Shown here piece by piece: positions 7,695 through 17,591 of a stretch of 64,000 bases of DNA. The notes beneath the pieces were generated by a model, which was given only the letters and a program-made list of their open reading frames with translations, was not told where the DNA came from and did no database searches. The DNA comes from an uncultured bacterium (lineage in GTDB: Bacteria > Verrucomicrobiota > Lentisphaeria > Victivallales > UBA1829): assembly GCA_902762495.1 (NCBI GenBank), contig CACWOL010000003.1, forward strand, positions 1 through 64,000. The letters are read 5' to 3'. The first letter of the stretch is position 1, and every line of letters begins with the position of its first letter. A program made the position numbers and the translations under genes.

Positions 7695-8486
7695 TCAGCG
7701 GCCTCCTTCGCCGCCGCCGATGAAGCGCGTGGAGTCGCGGAGCGTGTGGCGCAGACGGCGGCACTCGGAGCACATGAAGAGGTCGAGGCCGAGGATGTCG
7801 GTGAAGCGGTCGGACATGGAGAGTTCGGCGAATCCGCCGACTTCGACGAGCACGGTCTCCTCGGAGTTGTCGGCGACCATGACGGCGGGTCCGCGGAGGA
7901 TGTCGATGCGGATGAGCGAGTTTTCGGGCAGGACCAGGTGGTTGACGAGCTCGGTGCTGTTGCTGAACGCCAGCCCGATGCCGGTGCGGAAGATGCTGTG
8001 GGTGATGCTGCGGTAGTACGCGGTCGAGCCGTGGATGGTGGCCGCGCCGACTGCATCGCCGACGACCTCGCGGGCGTACATGGCGCCGTCGATGGAGACG
8101 CTGTAGCGGAGCGCGGTCACGGGCATCCGGTTGTGCAGGAAAATGTCGTTGATGGCGAAGAGCTCGCGCCCGTTCGCGCGGCCGACGAGCTTCGGCAGGC
8201 GCGTCGTCTTCAGCTCGCCCGCGAAAAACGCGTCAAGCTGGGTGTCGAAGCCGTGTTTCGGGCAGAGCGGGGCGGTGGCGGAGTCGCGCACCGGGTATTT
8301 CAGGCGGCCGGGCCAGCGGAGTTCGGCGGTGAAGAGCGTGCCGTCGCCGCCGCAGGGAAGGATGAGGTCGGCCTCATCGGGATTCTCGGTAAGGCGCACG
8401 CCGCGGCGTTTCAGGTTGTCGCGCAGGGCTTCGGTGTGCTGTCCGAAGAGGAAGAACTTCCAGTCTTTGCCGGGTTGAACGTTCAT
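7695..8486 (-). CDS. NAD kinase-like protein
   Basis: Likely makes NADP from NAD. 263 residues, slightly short for the family, with the diagnostic nucleotide-binding GGDGT motif at residues 46-50. The conserved NE/ND region appears as FAINDIFLHNR, and GSTAYYRSI corresponds to the Gly-Ser-Thr-Ala-Tyr motif. The C-terminus carries a short MCSECRRLRH segment with a Cys pair not typical of NadK. It overlaps the upstream methyltransferase by 4 bp (ATGA). It could be a divergent paralogue acting on another substrate, so I leave the symbol empty. Confidence 0.82.
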   Translation of the reverse strand: MNVQPGKDWKFFLFGQHTEALRDNLKRRGVRLTENPDEADLILPCGGDGTLFTAELRWPGRLKYPVRDSATAPLCPKHGFDTQLDAFFAGELKTTRLPKLVGRANGRELFAINDIFLHNRMPVTALRYSVSIDGAMYAREVVGDAVGAATIHGSTAYYRSITHSIFRTGIGLAFSNSTELVNHLVLPENSLIRIDILRGPAVMVADNSEETVLVEVGGFAELSMSDRFTDILGLDLFMCSECRRLRHTLRDSTRFIGGGEGGR

Positions 8487-8991
8487 GGTGTCATCTCCTT
8501 ATGCGAATCCGCGAGGAATTTCGCGGCCGCGGCGTACAGGACGACCGCCGCGCAGTTGCCCACGTTGATCGATGACTTCTCGCCGAACATGGGCAGGCCG
8601 ACCGTCGCGTCGGCGGCTTCCAGCGCCTCGGGCGAGATGCCGAGCGCTTCGTTGCCGAAGATCAGCGCGACCGGAAAATGGTACGGGTATTGCCACGCGT
8701 CGACGGAGTCCGGGAGCGGTTCGACGGCGAGTATCTCAATGCCGGGCGTTTCCTCGCGGAGCGCGCGGATGGCGTCGAGCGCGGTCGGGAACGAACGGCT
8801 CGGGACCATTGTGTCCGCGCCCATGGCGGTCTTCGCGAGCTTCGGGTGAGGCGGGCAGGGGGTGTAGCCGCAGCAGATCACCTCTTTCGCGCCCAGCGCT
8901 TCCGCCAACCGGAAGATGTTGCCGGTATTGTGCGCGCTGCGGAGCCGGTCGAGGATGACCGTGATACTTGGCGCATCCTTTGCGGCGGCAT

Positions 8992-8995
<4 letters not shown>
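8483..8995 (-). CDS. SpoU/TrmH family RNA 2'-O-methyltransferase
   Basis: Methylates a ribose 2'-OH in tRNA or rRNA; the exact target cannot be read from the sequence. 170 residues with the family motifs: LRSAHNTGNIFRLAEALG near the N-terminus, FGNEALGISPEAL (motif 2) and PMFGEKSSINVGNCAAVVLY (motif 3), which build the SAM-binding trefoil knot. The start at 8995 overlaps the helicase stop by 4 bp. Being just the catalytic domain, it resembles TrmL/TrmH-type enzymes without an extra RNA-binding domain. Being coupled to an RNA helicase fits a role in RNA maturation. Confidence 0.88.
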
Positions 8996-10635
<1,640 letters not shown>

Positions 10636-10704
10636 GGGAATAAGGTACGGGCCGGGAAGCGTCCGGTCAGGCGGACGTCCCGTTGCGGTTGATGGAGTTT
10701 TGGA

Positions 10705-12651
10705 TTATTTTGGATTGGTCAGGAGATTGATGTCGGTGTTGAGCAGGTCGAGGGAAGGTTTCTCTTCGAGGTTCAGGACCAGGTTGCGGACGTCGATCTC
10801 GTTCGATATGATGTATTTGCGGATGTCGCTGCAGTCGTTTTCGAGGAAGTCCAGGTAGGTGCGGAGCTTGAACATGCCGGGGAGGTGGCGGTAGGATTCG
10901 AGCTGGCTTTCGAACCGGGAGGCGTCCGCGAGGGCGACGCTGGCGATGTCATACTTGTATGCTTCGGCCGCGCCGAGGATGCGCGTGGATTCGACCTTTG
11001 CGGATTCGACCGTGGTGATGCTGTATTCGTTGGCCTTCGAAATCATCTTCACGGCGTCCTCCTGGGCGCACACGACGTCCTGGAACGCTCCGGCGACGTC
11101 GACCGCGCCGCCCGGCTCGTCGCTGCCGATGGGCGGGTGCGCGTCGTGCATGTTGATGCCGACGAGTTTGATGCCGAGCCCGATGCGGTCGCACGCCTTC
11201 TGGATGCGGTCGTACAAGTTCACGGCGACCTGTTCGCGACCGGAGGAGATGTCGGTGATGAAGTCGGTGCTGGCGAAGTAACGCGTCGCCTCCGCCTGGC
11301 CGACCGCGAGGAGCGTTTCCTTCACGTTGTCGAAATTGAACGCGTAGTCGAACGGACGTTCGGGATCGGCGGTGTAGAAGACGGGGAGCGAGACCTCGAG
11401 GATGGACGCGAGCTGCGCGCCGGTCTTGCCCTGCTGCTTCACCGCCACGAGGAACTTGTTTTCATGCTGGTAGTTGTCGCCGGTCCAGAGGATGACCTTG
11501 GCGTTGCGGCCGGCGTTCAGGACGGACCCGAGGGTGGCCTCCTGCACGTTCTTGACGGGGATGCGGAGGATATTCTCGCACGGCCACGGGAGTTTGAAGT
11601 GGATTCCGGCGTCAAGCGGCTGCGACTCGCGGTTCACCGCGCCGAAGACTTCGCGGATGCCGATCTCGCCGGGATTGACCTCGGCGATACAGGTGAAGAG
11701 CCACAGGACGGCGGCCCAGACCATCAGCGCCGGGACGATCGCCTTCCGCAGGACCAAATAGATGCCCGTCCGCGAGATCTGGAATCCGAACTGGTAGTCC
11801 AGCGAATCCGAGATGTTGCGTACCACGCCGCCCGGCTCGGTGAAGATGGCGAGCAGACGGCTTTCGTACACCGGGCGGACCTCCTCCAGCGTGCGGGGGC
11901 GGTAGAACTCGATGATGAAGCTCACGAGATGCTCGGCGGCGAAGACCGCGAGGATCCAGAAGAATATCTTGGTCAGCGGCGCGGCCCAGCCGGTCTTGCC
12001 GTAGTTGATGAAGAGCGCCGAGACCGCGCTCACGAACAGCACGATGGCGAAGCAGATGAGCCAGCTGCCGACCGGGCGCAGATAGCGGAATTCGCGGATA
12101 CGGGACTGCCCGACGAGGAACACGCCCGTGAAGTAGGCGAAGAGCGCCGAGATCGCGCTGAGGAATGCCAGGTTGATCGGATTCTTCGGCGTCAGGACGA
12201 GCGTGGCGGGATCGGCCGCGCCGAGCGTGGAGTTCTTCCAGAAGAACCAGAACGCCGGGATCGAGAGCAGGAAGACGAGGAGCGAGACGGCGGACGGGAT
12301 GTATTTGTTGAAGTTTTCGAGGGTGCGCTTGGCCGTGAACCGGACGTCTTCGCTGACGTCGAGGATGGAGTTCACGTTGGACTTACGCTGTTCGAGGATG
12401 AGTTTTTCCTGTTCCTCCTCGGCCATCTTCCGCAGGAATGCGGAATGCACGAGGGCGCAGACAGAGAAAAGGAGCGCCAGCGCGACAGGGTACAGAGAGA
12501 GCGTGAAGGTCTCCATGCCGGCCCATTTCGTCGCCGGGCCCGCCATGATCACGACGACCGCGAGAATAAAGGACAGGATGAGGGAAATGATGGCGATGCG
12601 CCCTGCAAGTCTGGCGCGTTCGATGGTACCGCCGAGATCGCCGATTTTCAT
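10705..12651 (-). CDS. Polytopic SPFH/band-7 (HflK-like) protein
   Basis: SPFH proteins form ring-like membrane scaffolds and, as HflK/HflC, control the FtsH protease. Here 648 residues combine about seven predicted membrane helices in the first 330 residues with an HflK-like domain: VNPGEIGIREVFGAVN..PLDAGIHFKLPWPCENILRIPV, then the ILWTGDN and VGINMHDAHPP segments. The final helix leads into a short tail. Ordinary HflK has only one N-terminal helix, so the extra membrane part is notable. No HflC partner gene is adjacent. Promoter at 12702-12729. Confidence 0.8.
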   Translation of the reverse strand: MKIGDLGGTIERARLAGRIAIISLILSFILAVVVIMAGPATKWAGMETFTLSLYPVALALLFSVCALVHSAFLRKMAEEEQEKLILEQRKSNVNSILDVSEDVRFTAKRTLENFNKYIPSAVSLLVFLLSIPAFWFFWKNSTLGAADPATLVLTPKNPINLAFLSAISALFAYFTGVFLVGQSRIREFRYLRPVGSWLICFAIVLFVSAVSALFINYGKTGWAAPLTKIFFWILAVFAAEHLVSFIIEFYRPRTLEEVRPVYESRLLAIFTEPGGVVRNISDSLDYQFGFQISRTGIYLVLRKAIVPALMVWAAVLWLFTCIAEVNPGEIGIREVFGAVNRESQPLDAGIHFKLPWPCENILRIPVKNVQEATLGSVLNAGRNAKVILWTGDNYQHENKFLVAVKQQGKTGAQLASILEVSLPVFYTADPERPFDYAFNFDNVKETLLAVGQAEATRYFASTDFITDISSGREQVAVNLYDRIQKACDRIGLGIKLVGINMHDAHPPIGSDEPGGAVDVAGAFQDVVCAQEDAVKMISKANEYSITTVESAKVESTRILGAAEAYKYDIASVALADASRFESQLESYRHLPGMFKLRTYLDFLENDCSDIRKYIISNEIDVRNLVLNLEEKPSLDLLNTDINLLTNPK

Positions 12652-12701
12652 GATATCAGAACTCCATAAGTACGGGGTGAAAACTCAAAATGTATCTTTG
12701 A

Positions 12702-12729
12702 ACTATACTATATTTTTGAAAAAAGGCAA
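12702..12729 (-). promoter_or_regulatory. Putative promoter of the SPFH gene
   Basis: Minus strand TTGCCT (12724-12729), 16 bp, TATAGT (12702-12707), about 50 bp before the start at 12651. Confidence 0.5.
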
Positions 12730-12877
12730 GCCGGAAACGCTTTTTTTTCGCCTTTTTTCCGTTTTTCAGTGGTTTTTTCCGTATTCCGGGCTATATTGTG
12801 AATATACCGCGGCGTTTGGCGCGCCGTTTCAAGTTTTTGCCGCAATCATCCCATTTCCCGCTTGCCGGAGCCCGCCC

Positions 12878-13525
12878 ATGGAAAAGAACATCTCGATCCT
12901 GAACGATCTGCACAAGTACAATATTTCCGTCGCCGCGAATCCGTCCGCGGAGACGGGTAATCCCGATGCTCCTGCGCAAAGCAATGTCCCGCCCGCACCC
13001 CCCCCGCCGCCTCAGCAGCCGGTCGTTTCCAAGCAGCTTTCCGAAGCCATTCAGCGGCGCGTGAACGACATCCGGCTGTCGCGGCACGACCTGGCCGTGC
13101 GGATCGCGGAATCCCTGGCCGGGATCGATCGTGAGATCGCGGAGTCCGAACGCAGGCTCCAGGAGCTCCGGCCCCGCCGGGAACACCTCATGTCCATCGC
13201 CGACGACCTGAACAAGGAAGCCCCGATCAATGACGACGGCGCGGCGACGCAGTCCCAGATCGCCGCGGTGTCCCGCCGTCTCGACGATCTCCGGCTGGAC
13301 GCCTGCCGCATGATCGCGGAGTCCACTGCGACCACCCAGAGCATCCCGCTTCCGGCGCAGACGGCTCCCTCGTACGAGGGCATCGACTGGAATTCGGTCA
13401 CGTTCGGGCAGCTCTGCCGCATCGGCTGGGGCATCTTTTTCCCGTTCATCGTATCGGTCCTCGTGGCGGCGCTCCTGATCGGAGCAGCGGTCATCGCGGC
13501 GTTTAACGGGACGATCAAATGGTAA
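12878..13525 (+). CDS. Proline-rich coiled-coil protein with C-terminal membrane anchor
   Basis: Not recognised. 215 residues: a polar start, a polyproline run near residues 40-48, then helices likely to form a coiled coil (IDREIAESERRLQELRPRRE and SRRLDDLRLDACRMI), and a single membrane helix near the C-terminus (FFPFIVSVLVAALLIGAAVIAAF). It is a tail-anchored layout. The start at 12878 is set by CGGAG eight bases upstream and by the AT-rich leader with a TATATT box at 12792-12797. The next gene starts inside its last codons, so the two are coupled. Confidence 0.65.
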   Translation: MEKNISILNDLHKYNISVAANPSAETGNPDAPAQSNVPPAPPPPPQQPVVSKQLSEAIQRRVNDIRLSRHDLAVRIAESLAGIDREIAESERRLQELRPRREHLMSIADDLNKEAPINDDGAATQSQIAAVSRRLDDLRLDACRMIAESTATTQSIPLPAQTAPSYEGIDWNSVTFGQLCRIGWGIFFPFIVSVLVAALLIGAAVIAAFNGTIKW

Positions 13526-13728
13526 AAAAGGCGGGCGGGAAGCGCGGCGGAGGCGGAAACGTCCGCCGGAAGTCTCCGGAGGTCATGGAGAACGGCCAGA
13601 AAAAGGAGCTGAAGTTCGTCAACTCCGCCAAGCGAGCCCTGATGATCCGCAGGTTCTGGCTTTTCCTGCTGACCGCCGCACTCGTTCTGATCGGGCTTGC
13701 GTCGGTCGTCGGCGCCCATCTTTTCTAA
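13519..13728 (+). CDS. Small basic single-pass membrane protein
   Basis: 69 residues. The first 45 are basic and Gly/Lys/Arg-rich, followed by one membrane helix (FWLFLLTAALVLIGLASVVGAHLF) that reaches the C-terminus. It starts in the overlap ATGGTAA with the upstream gene's stop. Together the two genes encode small anchored proteins that may form a complex; no function can be assigned. It ends 12 bp from the converging DUF2752 gene. Confidence 0.6.
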   Translation: MVKKAGGKRGGGGNVRRKSPEVMENGQKKELKFVNSAKRALMIRRFWLFLLTAALVLIGLASVVGAHLF

Positions 13729-13740
13729 ACTTTTTTGGAC

Positions 13741-14145
13741 TTACGGCAACGGGATCGGCGCCAGGTATGTGAACGGCGTGGCCGGGATGTTCCGCAGGAT
13801 CGTGAACAGCAGAACGACCGCGACGATCGCGACCGCAACGGGGCGTTTGAGGGAGATTTCCGGCTTCACGATCAGGACCGCGATCAATGCGAGCAGAGGG
13901 AACAGCAGCAGATTGTTGTGCAGGCTCGCCTTCATGTCGCCGTGCAGCATCGCCGACAGCGCGCGCGTCGCGCCGCATCCGGGGCAGTACAGCCCGGTCA
14001 CATGATAAAACATGCATTTCGGCAGCCATTTCGCATGCGGACTGCCCGGCGGAACGAGCAGCAGGACGATACACGCCGTCACGCCCAGAACGAGGAGCGC
14101 TCCGAGCGTGATCAGTTCCTGTTTTGTGAAGCGTTTCTTTTTCAT
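13741..14145 (-). CDS. DUF2752 membrane protein
   Basis: 134 residues of unknown function. It has the DUF2752 hallmark CPGCGATRALSAMLHGD at about residues 54-70, followed by two further membrane helices. An N-terminal helix precedes the motif. The start at 14145 overlaps the stop of the upstream CD225 gene (ATGA). DUF2752 genes often sit beside CD225/zinc-ribbon genes, as here, suggesting that they work together at the membrane. Confidence 0.85.
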   Translation of the reverse strand: MKKKRFTKQELITLGALLVLGVTACIVLLLVPPGSPHAKWLPKCMFYHVTGLYCPGCGATRALSAMLHGDMKASLHNNLLLFPLLALIAVLIVKPEISLKRPVAVAIVAVVLLFTILRNIPATPFTYLAPIPLP

Positions 14146-14549
14146 GGCGGGGAGAGTTCCGTTTCGATCACCGTCAGACCGGGCGCGATCAAGTCCCACA
14201 GGCGCGGCAGGATGAGAATGCCCAGACACAAGGCGGCCGCGAAAAGGATGATTGCGGTCCAGCTCCAGACCTTTCCGGTGTGCGCCGCCCGCTTCGCGCC
14301 CTCGTAATCGCCGTTTTGAAGCATGTTCGAGGCAAGCACGGCATAGATCAGCGCCACGATGCCGATCACGTTGCCCATGACGACCGCGACGATGGCGAGC
14401 GTAAGTCCGCAGTCGATCTTCGGCGGCGGGGCAGGGGGCTCCGCAGGCGTTCCGGCTGGTGCGGCTGACGATGCATCCGACTTTTGGCCGCAGTTCGGAC
14501 AGAAATTCGCATCGGGGGGGAGCTGTTGGCCGCAGTGCATACAGAACAT
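14142..14549 (-). CDS. Zinc-ribbon plus CD225 (dispanin-like) membrane protein
   Basis: 135 residues. The N-terminus is a zinc ribbon, MFCMHCGQQLPPDANFCPNC, followed by an Ala/Pro linker and a CD225-type region: first membrane segment LAIVAVVMGNVIGIVALIYA, then the conserved loop with NGDYEGAKRAAHTGKVWSW, then a second helix. CD225 domains are named for interferon-induced membrane proteins; their bacterial role is unknown. I chose 14549 rather than the earlier in-frame ATG because the ribbon starts at the protein N-terminus exactly as in the neighbouring gene at 15538. Confidence 0.8.
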   Translation of the reverse strand: MFCMHCGQQLPPDANFCPNCGQKSDASSAAPAGTPAEPPAPPPKIDCGLTLAIVAVVMGNVIGIVALIYAVLASNMLQNGDYEGAKRAAHTGKVWSWTAIILFAAALCLGILILPRLWDLIAPGLTVIETELSPP

Positions 14550-14578
14550 GGTGGAGGTTTCCTGTGGTGGACGCGAGG

Positions 14579-15538
14579 TTAGGGATTGACCGGGCTCCTG
14601 ATGACGGAGCTCCATTCATTCATGTTCGTGATGGAAGAGATGCCCCCGCAGAAGATCGACAGTCCGATGGAGATCCAGCAGAAGAGCTTCGCGAGGTTCG
14701 AGTATTTCTGCGCCTGCTCGTAATTGCCTTTCTTGACCTCCTGGGAGACCAGCACCGCGAATAGGATCGCCAGAATGCTGGTCGGCTGGCAGCAGCAGAG
14801 CAGCGTGAAGACCGCGAATCCCAAGTGGGACTCGATCTCGGACGGATCGTCTGCAAACCCGGCGTTCTGCGTCTCGTTGCGGTCGCCGTCGCTGCCCCAG
14901 TGGATATTCTGCCCGGAGTCCTTGAGCGGGTTCACGAACCCGGTGGTCTCTCCGCCTGCATTGTTTTCCTCCGCGCCGCCGTCAAGAACGACCGATACGG
15001 CCTGAATGGTTTGCGACTCAGTTTGTTCCGGCGCAGGGGATGTTGCCGAGGCGCTTGTATTTACCTCCGGGTCGGGTGCGGCGGGCTTCTCCGACATGCC
15101 GCCGGCCGTATTTCCGGCAGGTTCGTCGTGGAAGACGGTCTTGCCGGAGTCTTTGAGCGGATTCACGAATCCGGTTGGAGCCTTCGGCGGCGCGGCGGGT
15201 TCCCGGTTCGTGCTGATGCGGACGATGCCGTCGCCGGAGTCCCTGTCTTTGCCGGAGAGACTGAACTTCTTCTGCCCGGAAAGACTGAACTTCTGCTGGT
15301 CCGAGCCGGAGAGGCTGAATTTCTTCCCGTTGCCGGAAAGGCTGAACTTCTGCCGGTTGGTGTCGATCGCGTCGCCCGAACGGTTCAGGTCGTTTTCCTT
15401 CGCGTAGCTCGGGAGGTTCTTGATGTCGCGTCCGGACTTTTCTTCGCCGAACGTATCGCCGCCGGACCGTTTCGTGCCGCAGGCGGGGCAGAACGCCGCA
15501 TTGTCCGGGATTTGTCTGCCGCAGTTTTTACAGAACAT
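14579..15538 (-). CDS. Zinc-ribbon, KFSLSG-repeat, CD225 membrane protein
   Basis: 319 residues and a larger relative of the next gene. Residues 1-24 are a zinc ribbon (CKNCG..CPACGTK). Residues 60-100 hold four copies of KFSLSG (spaced by 4-6 residues). A Pro/Ala/Ser linker contains two copies of TGFVNPLKDSG about 90 residues apart. The C-terminal 90 residues are a CD225 region: VFTLLCCCQPTSILAILFAVLVS, KKGNYEQAQKYSNLAKLFCW and a second helix. The repeated Ser-rich hexamer looks like a docking or modification site. The gene is 29 bp before the shorter paralogue and probably cotranscribed. Confidence 0.8.
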   Translation of the reverse strand: MFCKNCGRQIPDNAAFCPACGTKRSGGDTFGEEKSGRDIKNLPSYAKENDLNRSGDAIDTNRQKFSLSGNGKKFSLSGSDQQKFSLSGQKKFSLSGKDRDSGDGIVRISTNREPAAPPKAPTGFVNPLKDSGKTVFHDEPAGNTAGGMSEKPAAPDPEVNTSASATSPAPEQTESQTIQAVSVVLDGGAEENNAGGETTGFVNPLKDSGQNIHWGSDGDRNETQNAGFADDPSEIESHLGFAVFTLLCCCQPTSILAILFAVLVSQEVKKGNYEQAQKYSNLAKLFCWISIGLSIFCGGISSITNMNEWSSVIRSPVNP

Positions 15539-15655
15539 GCCGATGCTCCTTTCGGCTTGGATTCAATGAATAAAACAGATTCTCATGCAGTATCATACCA
15601 TGAAAACCGGAAAAATCAACTGGAAATCAAAACAAAACCGGAAAAAAGCGATGTT

Positions 15656-17398
15656 TCAGGGGGTCGCCGGAGTTTCTTCGGGGACGAGCCGGACCGCGAG
15701 ATACTTGCGGTGTCCGAGCTTGCCTTCGAATTGCGGGACGACCGTCCTGTGCGCGGCTACGGCGCATGCCGTGAGCGGTTCGAGGTAGCGATTTCCTTTT
15801 CTGACGATGACGAGTTCGTCCCGTAACATGTCGAATCCCTCTTCGACGGTTCGATATGCGTAATGCACCTCGGTGTTCTGGTCCTCGTCGCAGATGAAGA
15901 AGATCTGCCTGCGGCGGGCATTGTCCACCTCGGCCAGATACTTGATGCCGTCGTGGTCGGCGTTCACGTTGAAGAAGAAGACCCGGTTCTCGCCGGAGGC
16001 CTGCTCGACCGCCTCGACGAACGGGCGGGAATCCTCATGCGCGGAGACGGACGGGAGGACGCCGAATACGTAAAACGCCGCTACGGAGCATGCGGCAAGC
16101 GAGAAACGCTCTTTCCAGGAATCATGTCCGCGGAAGAAATACACGGCGGCCGCGACGAGCAGAGCGCCGCCGAAATAATGGCAGTACGAGACCCGAGACG
16201 GCGGGACGAAGAAAAACGACACGACCATGCCGAACGCGATTCCTAAAGCCATGACATAGGGGAGCAGCAGGAGCACGAGCCGGGCGAGCCGGACGATGCG
16301 GTCCCGCCATACTTCGGAGATGTGCAGGTCGAGGCGGGCGTGAAGCATGCCCCACGCGCCGGAAAGCGCCATGAACGGCACGGCGAGCGTCATGTAGCGC
16401 GTGTGCTGGCATCCGGGGATCGTGAGCAGGATCTCGACGGCGAACAGGAAGCCGAGCCATGGGCCGACGGGCGCTTTCAGCAGGGCGCGTCCGCCCGCGA
16501 TGAGCGTATACAGGAACGGAACGCTGAGCGGGGCGTAGGTCAGGATGCTGCCGAGCAGGTAGAACAGCACCGATCCGCCGTCCATCCGGTTGCCGAACTG
16601 CCATTCATAGAACTGCGTCCACATTTCGTTGCCGCCGACCCGGTGCAGCAGCCACCACGCGAACCCCACGCATCCGGCCAGGACGAGCGCACCTGTCGCG
16701 CCGAACGCGAAGAACGTTTTCCAGCGGCCGGACATCGCGAGCCATCCGGCCGTTCCCGCGCCAAGCAGGACGGGGCCCATCGGTCCACGGACCGCGAAGC
16801 AGAACGCCAGGAGCGCCGCGAACACGAGCGAGGAAACGAAAATGTTCAGTCGGTCTTCCTGAAGAAGCCAGATCATCGTGACGCCTGCGGCGCACACGGG
16901 GACGTCGATGCCGAATGCGAGGATGGAGTTGAAATATTCGAACGAGATCAGCGAGAGCATGAGTGCCCACATGCCGAGCCCTTTTTCCGTCTTTTCGCCG
17001 ATCTTCCACGTCATCGCGATGGAATACGCGCCGAACACCATCGACGGCAGCGTGACCGTCCAGCGGGCCATCACACGTCCGCAGAGTGTCGCCAGCCACG
17101 ACAGGATGAACGTCGTCGACGGGTAGTCGTAGTAGGGCTCTCCGAAGACGGTCGGGAACGGCCCGATCGGGGAGTCCGTCATGTCCCCGGTCATAAAGAA
17201 GAACCGGACGTCGATCTTCACGCATTCGAGCCCGACGGACCCGAGTACGAAGAGCGCGAGGAGGGAGAGGAAGATGCTGACGAACGTATGTCTGCGTGCG
17301 AAACTGGAAACGGCGTTGACGACGGTTTGCATGGGAGAATTTGCTGTGTAGGTTCTGTCCTGCGGTAGCTGACGGCGGTTCCGATGGATCCTTTTCAT
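15656..17398 (-). CDS. GT-C glycosyltransferase, ArnT/PMT-like
   Basis: Probably moves a sugar from a polyprenyl-phosphate carrier onto lipid or protein on the outer face of the inner membrane. 580 residues with about eleven predicted membrane helices. The first outside loop has the acidic family signature region (DMTDSPIGPFPTVFGEPYYDYPSTTF), expected to hold the catalytic Asp. The C-terminal 130 residues are soluble. An alternative start is the ATG at 17332; neither has a clear ribosome site. The acceptor cannot be predicted. Confidence 0.75.
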   Translation of the reverse strand: MKRIHRNRRQLPQDRTYTANSPMQTVVNAVSSFARRHTFVSIFLSLLALFVLGSVGLECVKIDVRFFFMTGDMTDSPIGPFPTVFGEPYYDYPSTTFILSWLATLCGRVMARWTVTLPSMVFGAYSIAMTWKIGEKTEKGLGMWALMLSLISFEYFNSILAFGIDVPVCAAGVTMIWLLQEDRLNIFVSSLVFAALLAFCFAVRGPMGPVLLGAGTAGWLAMSGRWKTFFAFGATGALVLAGCVGFAWWLLHRVGGNEMWTQFYEWQFGNRMDGGSVLFYLLGSILTYAPLSVPFLYTLIAGGRALLKAPVGPWLGFLFAVEILLTIPGCQHTRYMTLAVPFMALSGAWGMLHARLDLHISEVWRDRIVRLARLVLLLLPYVMALGIAFGMVVSFFFVPPSRVSYCHYFGGALLVAAAVYFFRGHDSWKERFSLAACSVAAFYVFGVLPSVSAHEDSRPFVEAVEQASGENRVFFFNVNADHDGIKYLAEVDNARRRQIFFICDEDQNTEVHYAYRTVEEGFDMLRDELVIVRKGNRYLEPLTACAVAAHRTVVPQFEGKLGHRKYLAVRLVPEETPATP

Positions 17399-17505
17399 TT
17401 GTCCGGGCAGGAGAGGCCCGTTTCGTTATTTATGAAAAAATACCATCGGTTGTGTGAAAAACGAAAAAACAGCGAATAAAATAACCTCTTTTTTCGGAAA
17501 TGCAA

Positions 17506-17533
17506 TTGCTTTTTTCAAAAAATGTGGTATCTT
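17506..17533 (+). promoter_or_regulatory. Putative promoter of tkt
   Basis: TTGCTT (17506-17511), 16 bp, TATCTT (17528-17533), about 58 bp before the tkt ATG. Confidence 0.45.
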
Positions 17534-17591
17534 TTGCGGATGACTTTTTTCTTCTTAACAAAAATACACACAACAAACGAAAGGAAAGAAG

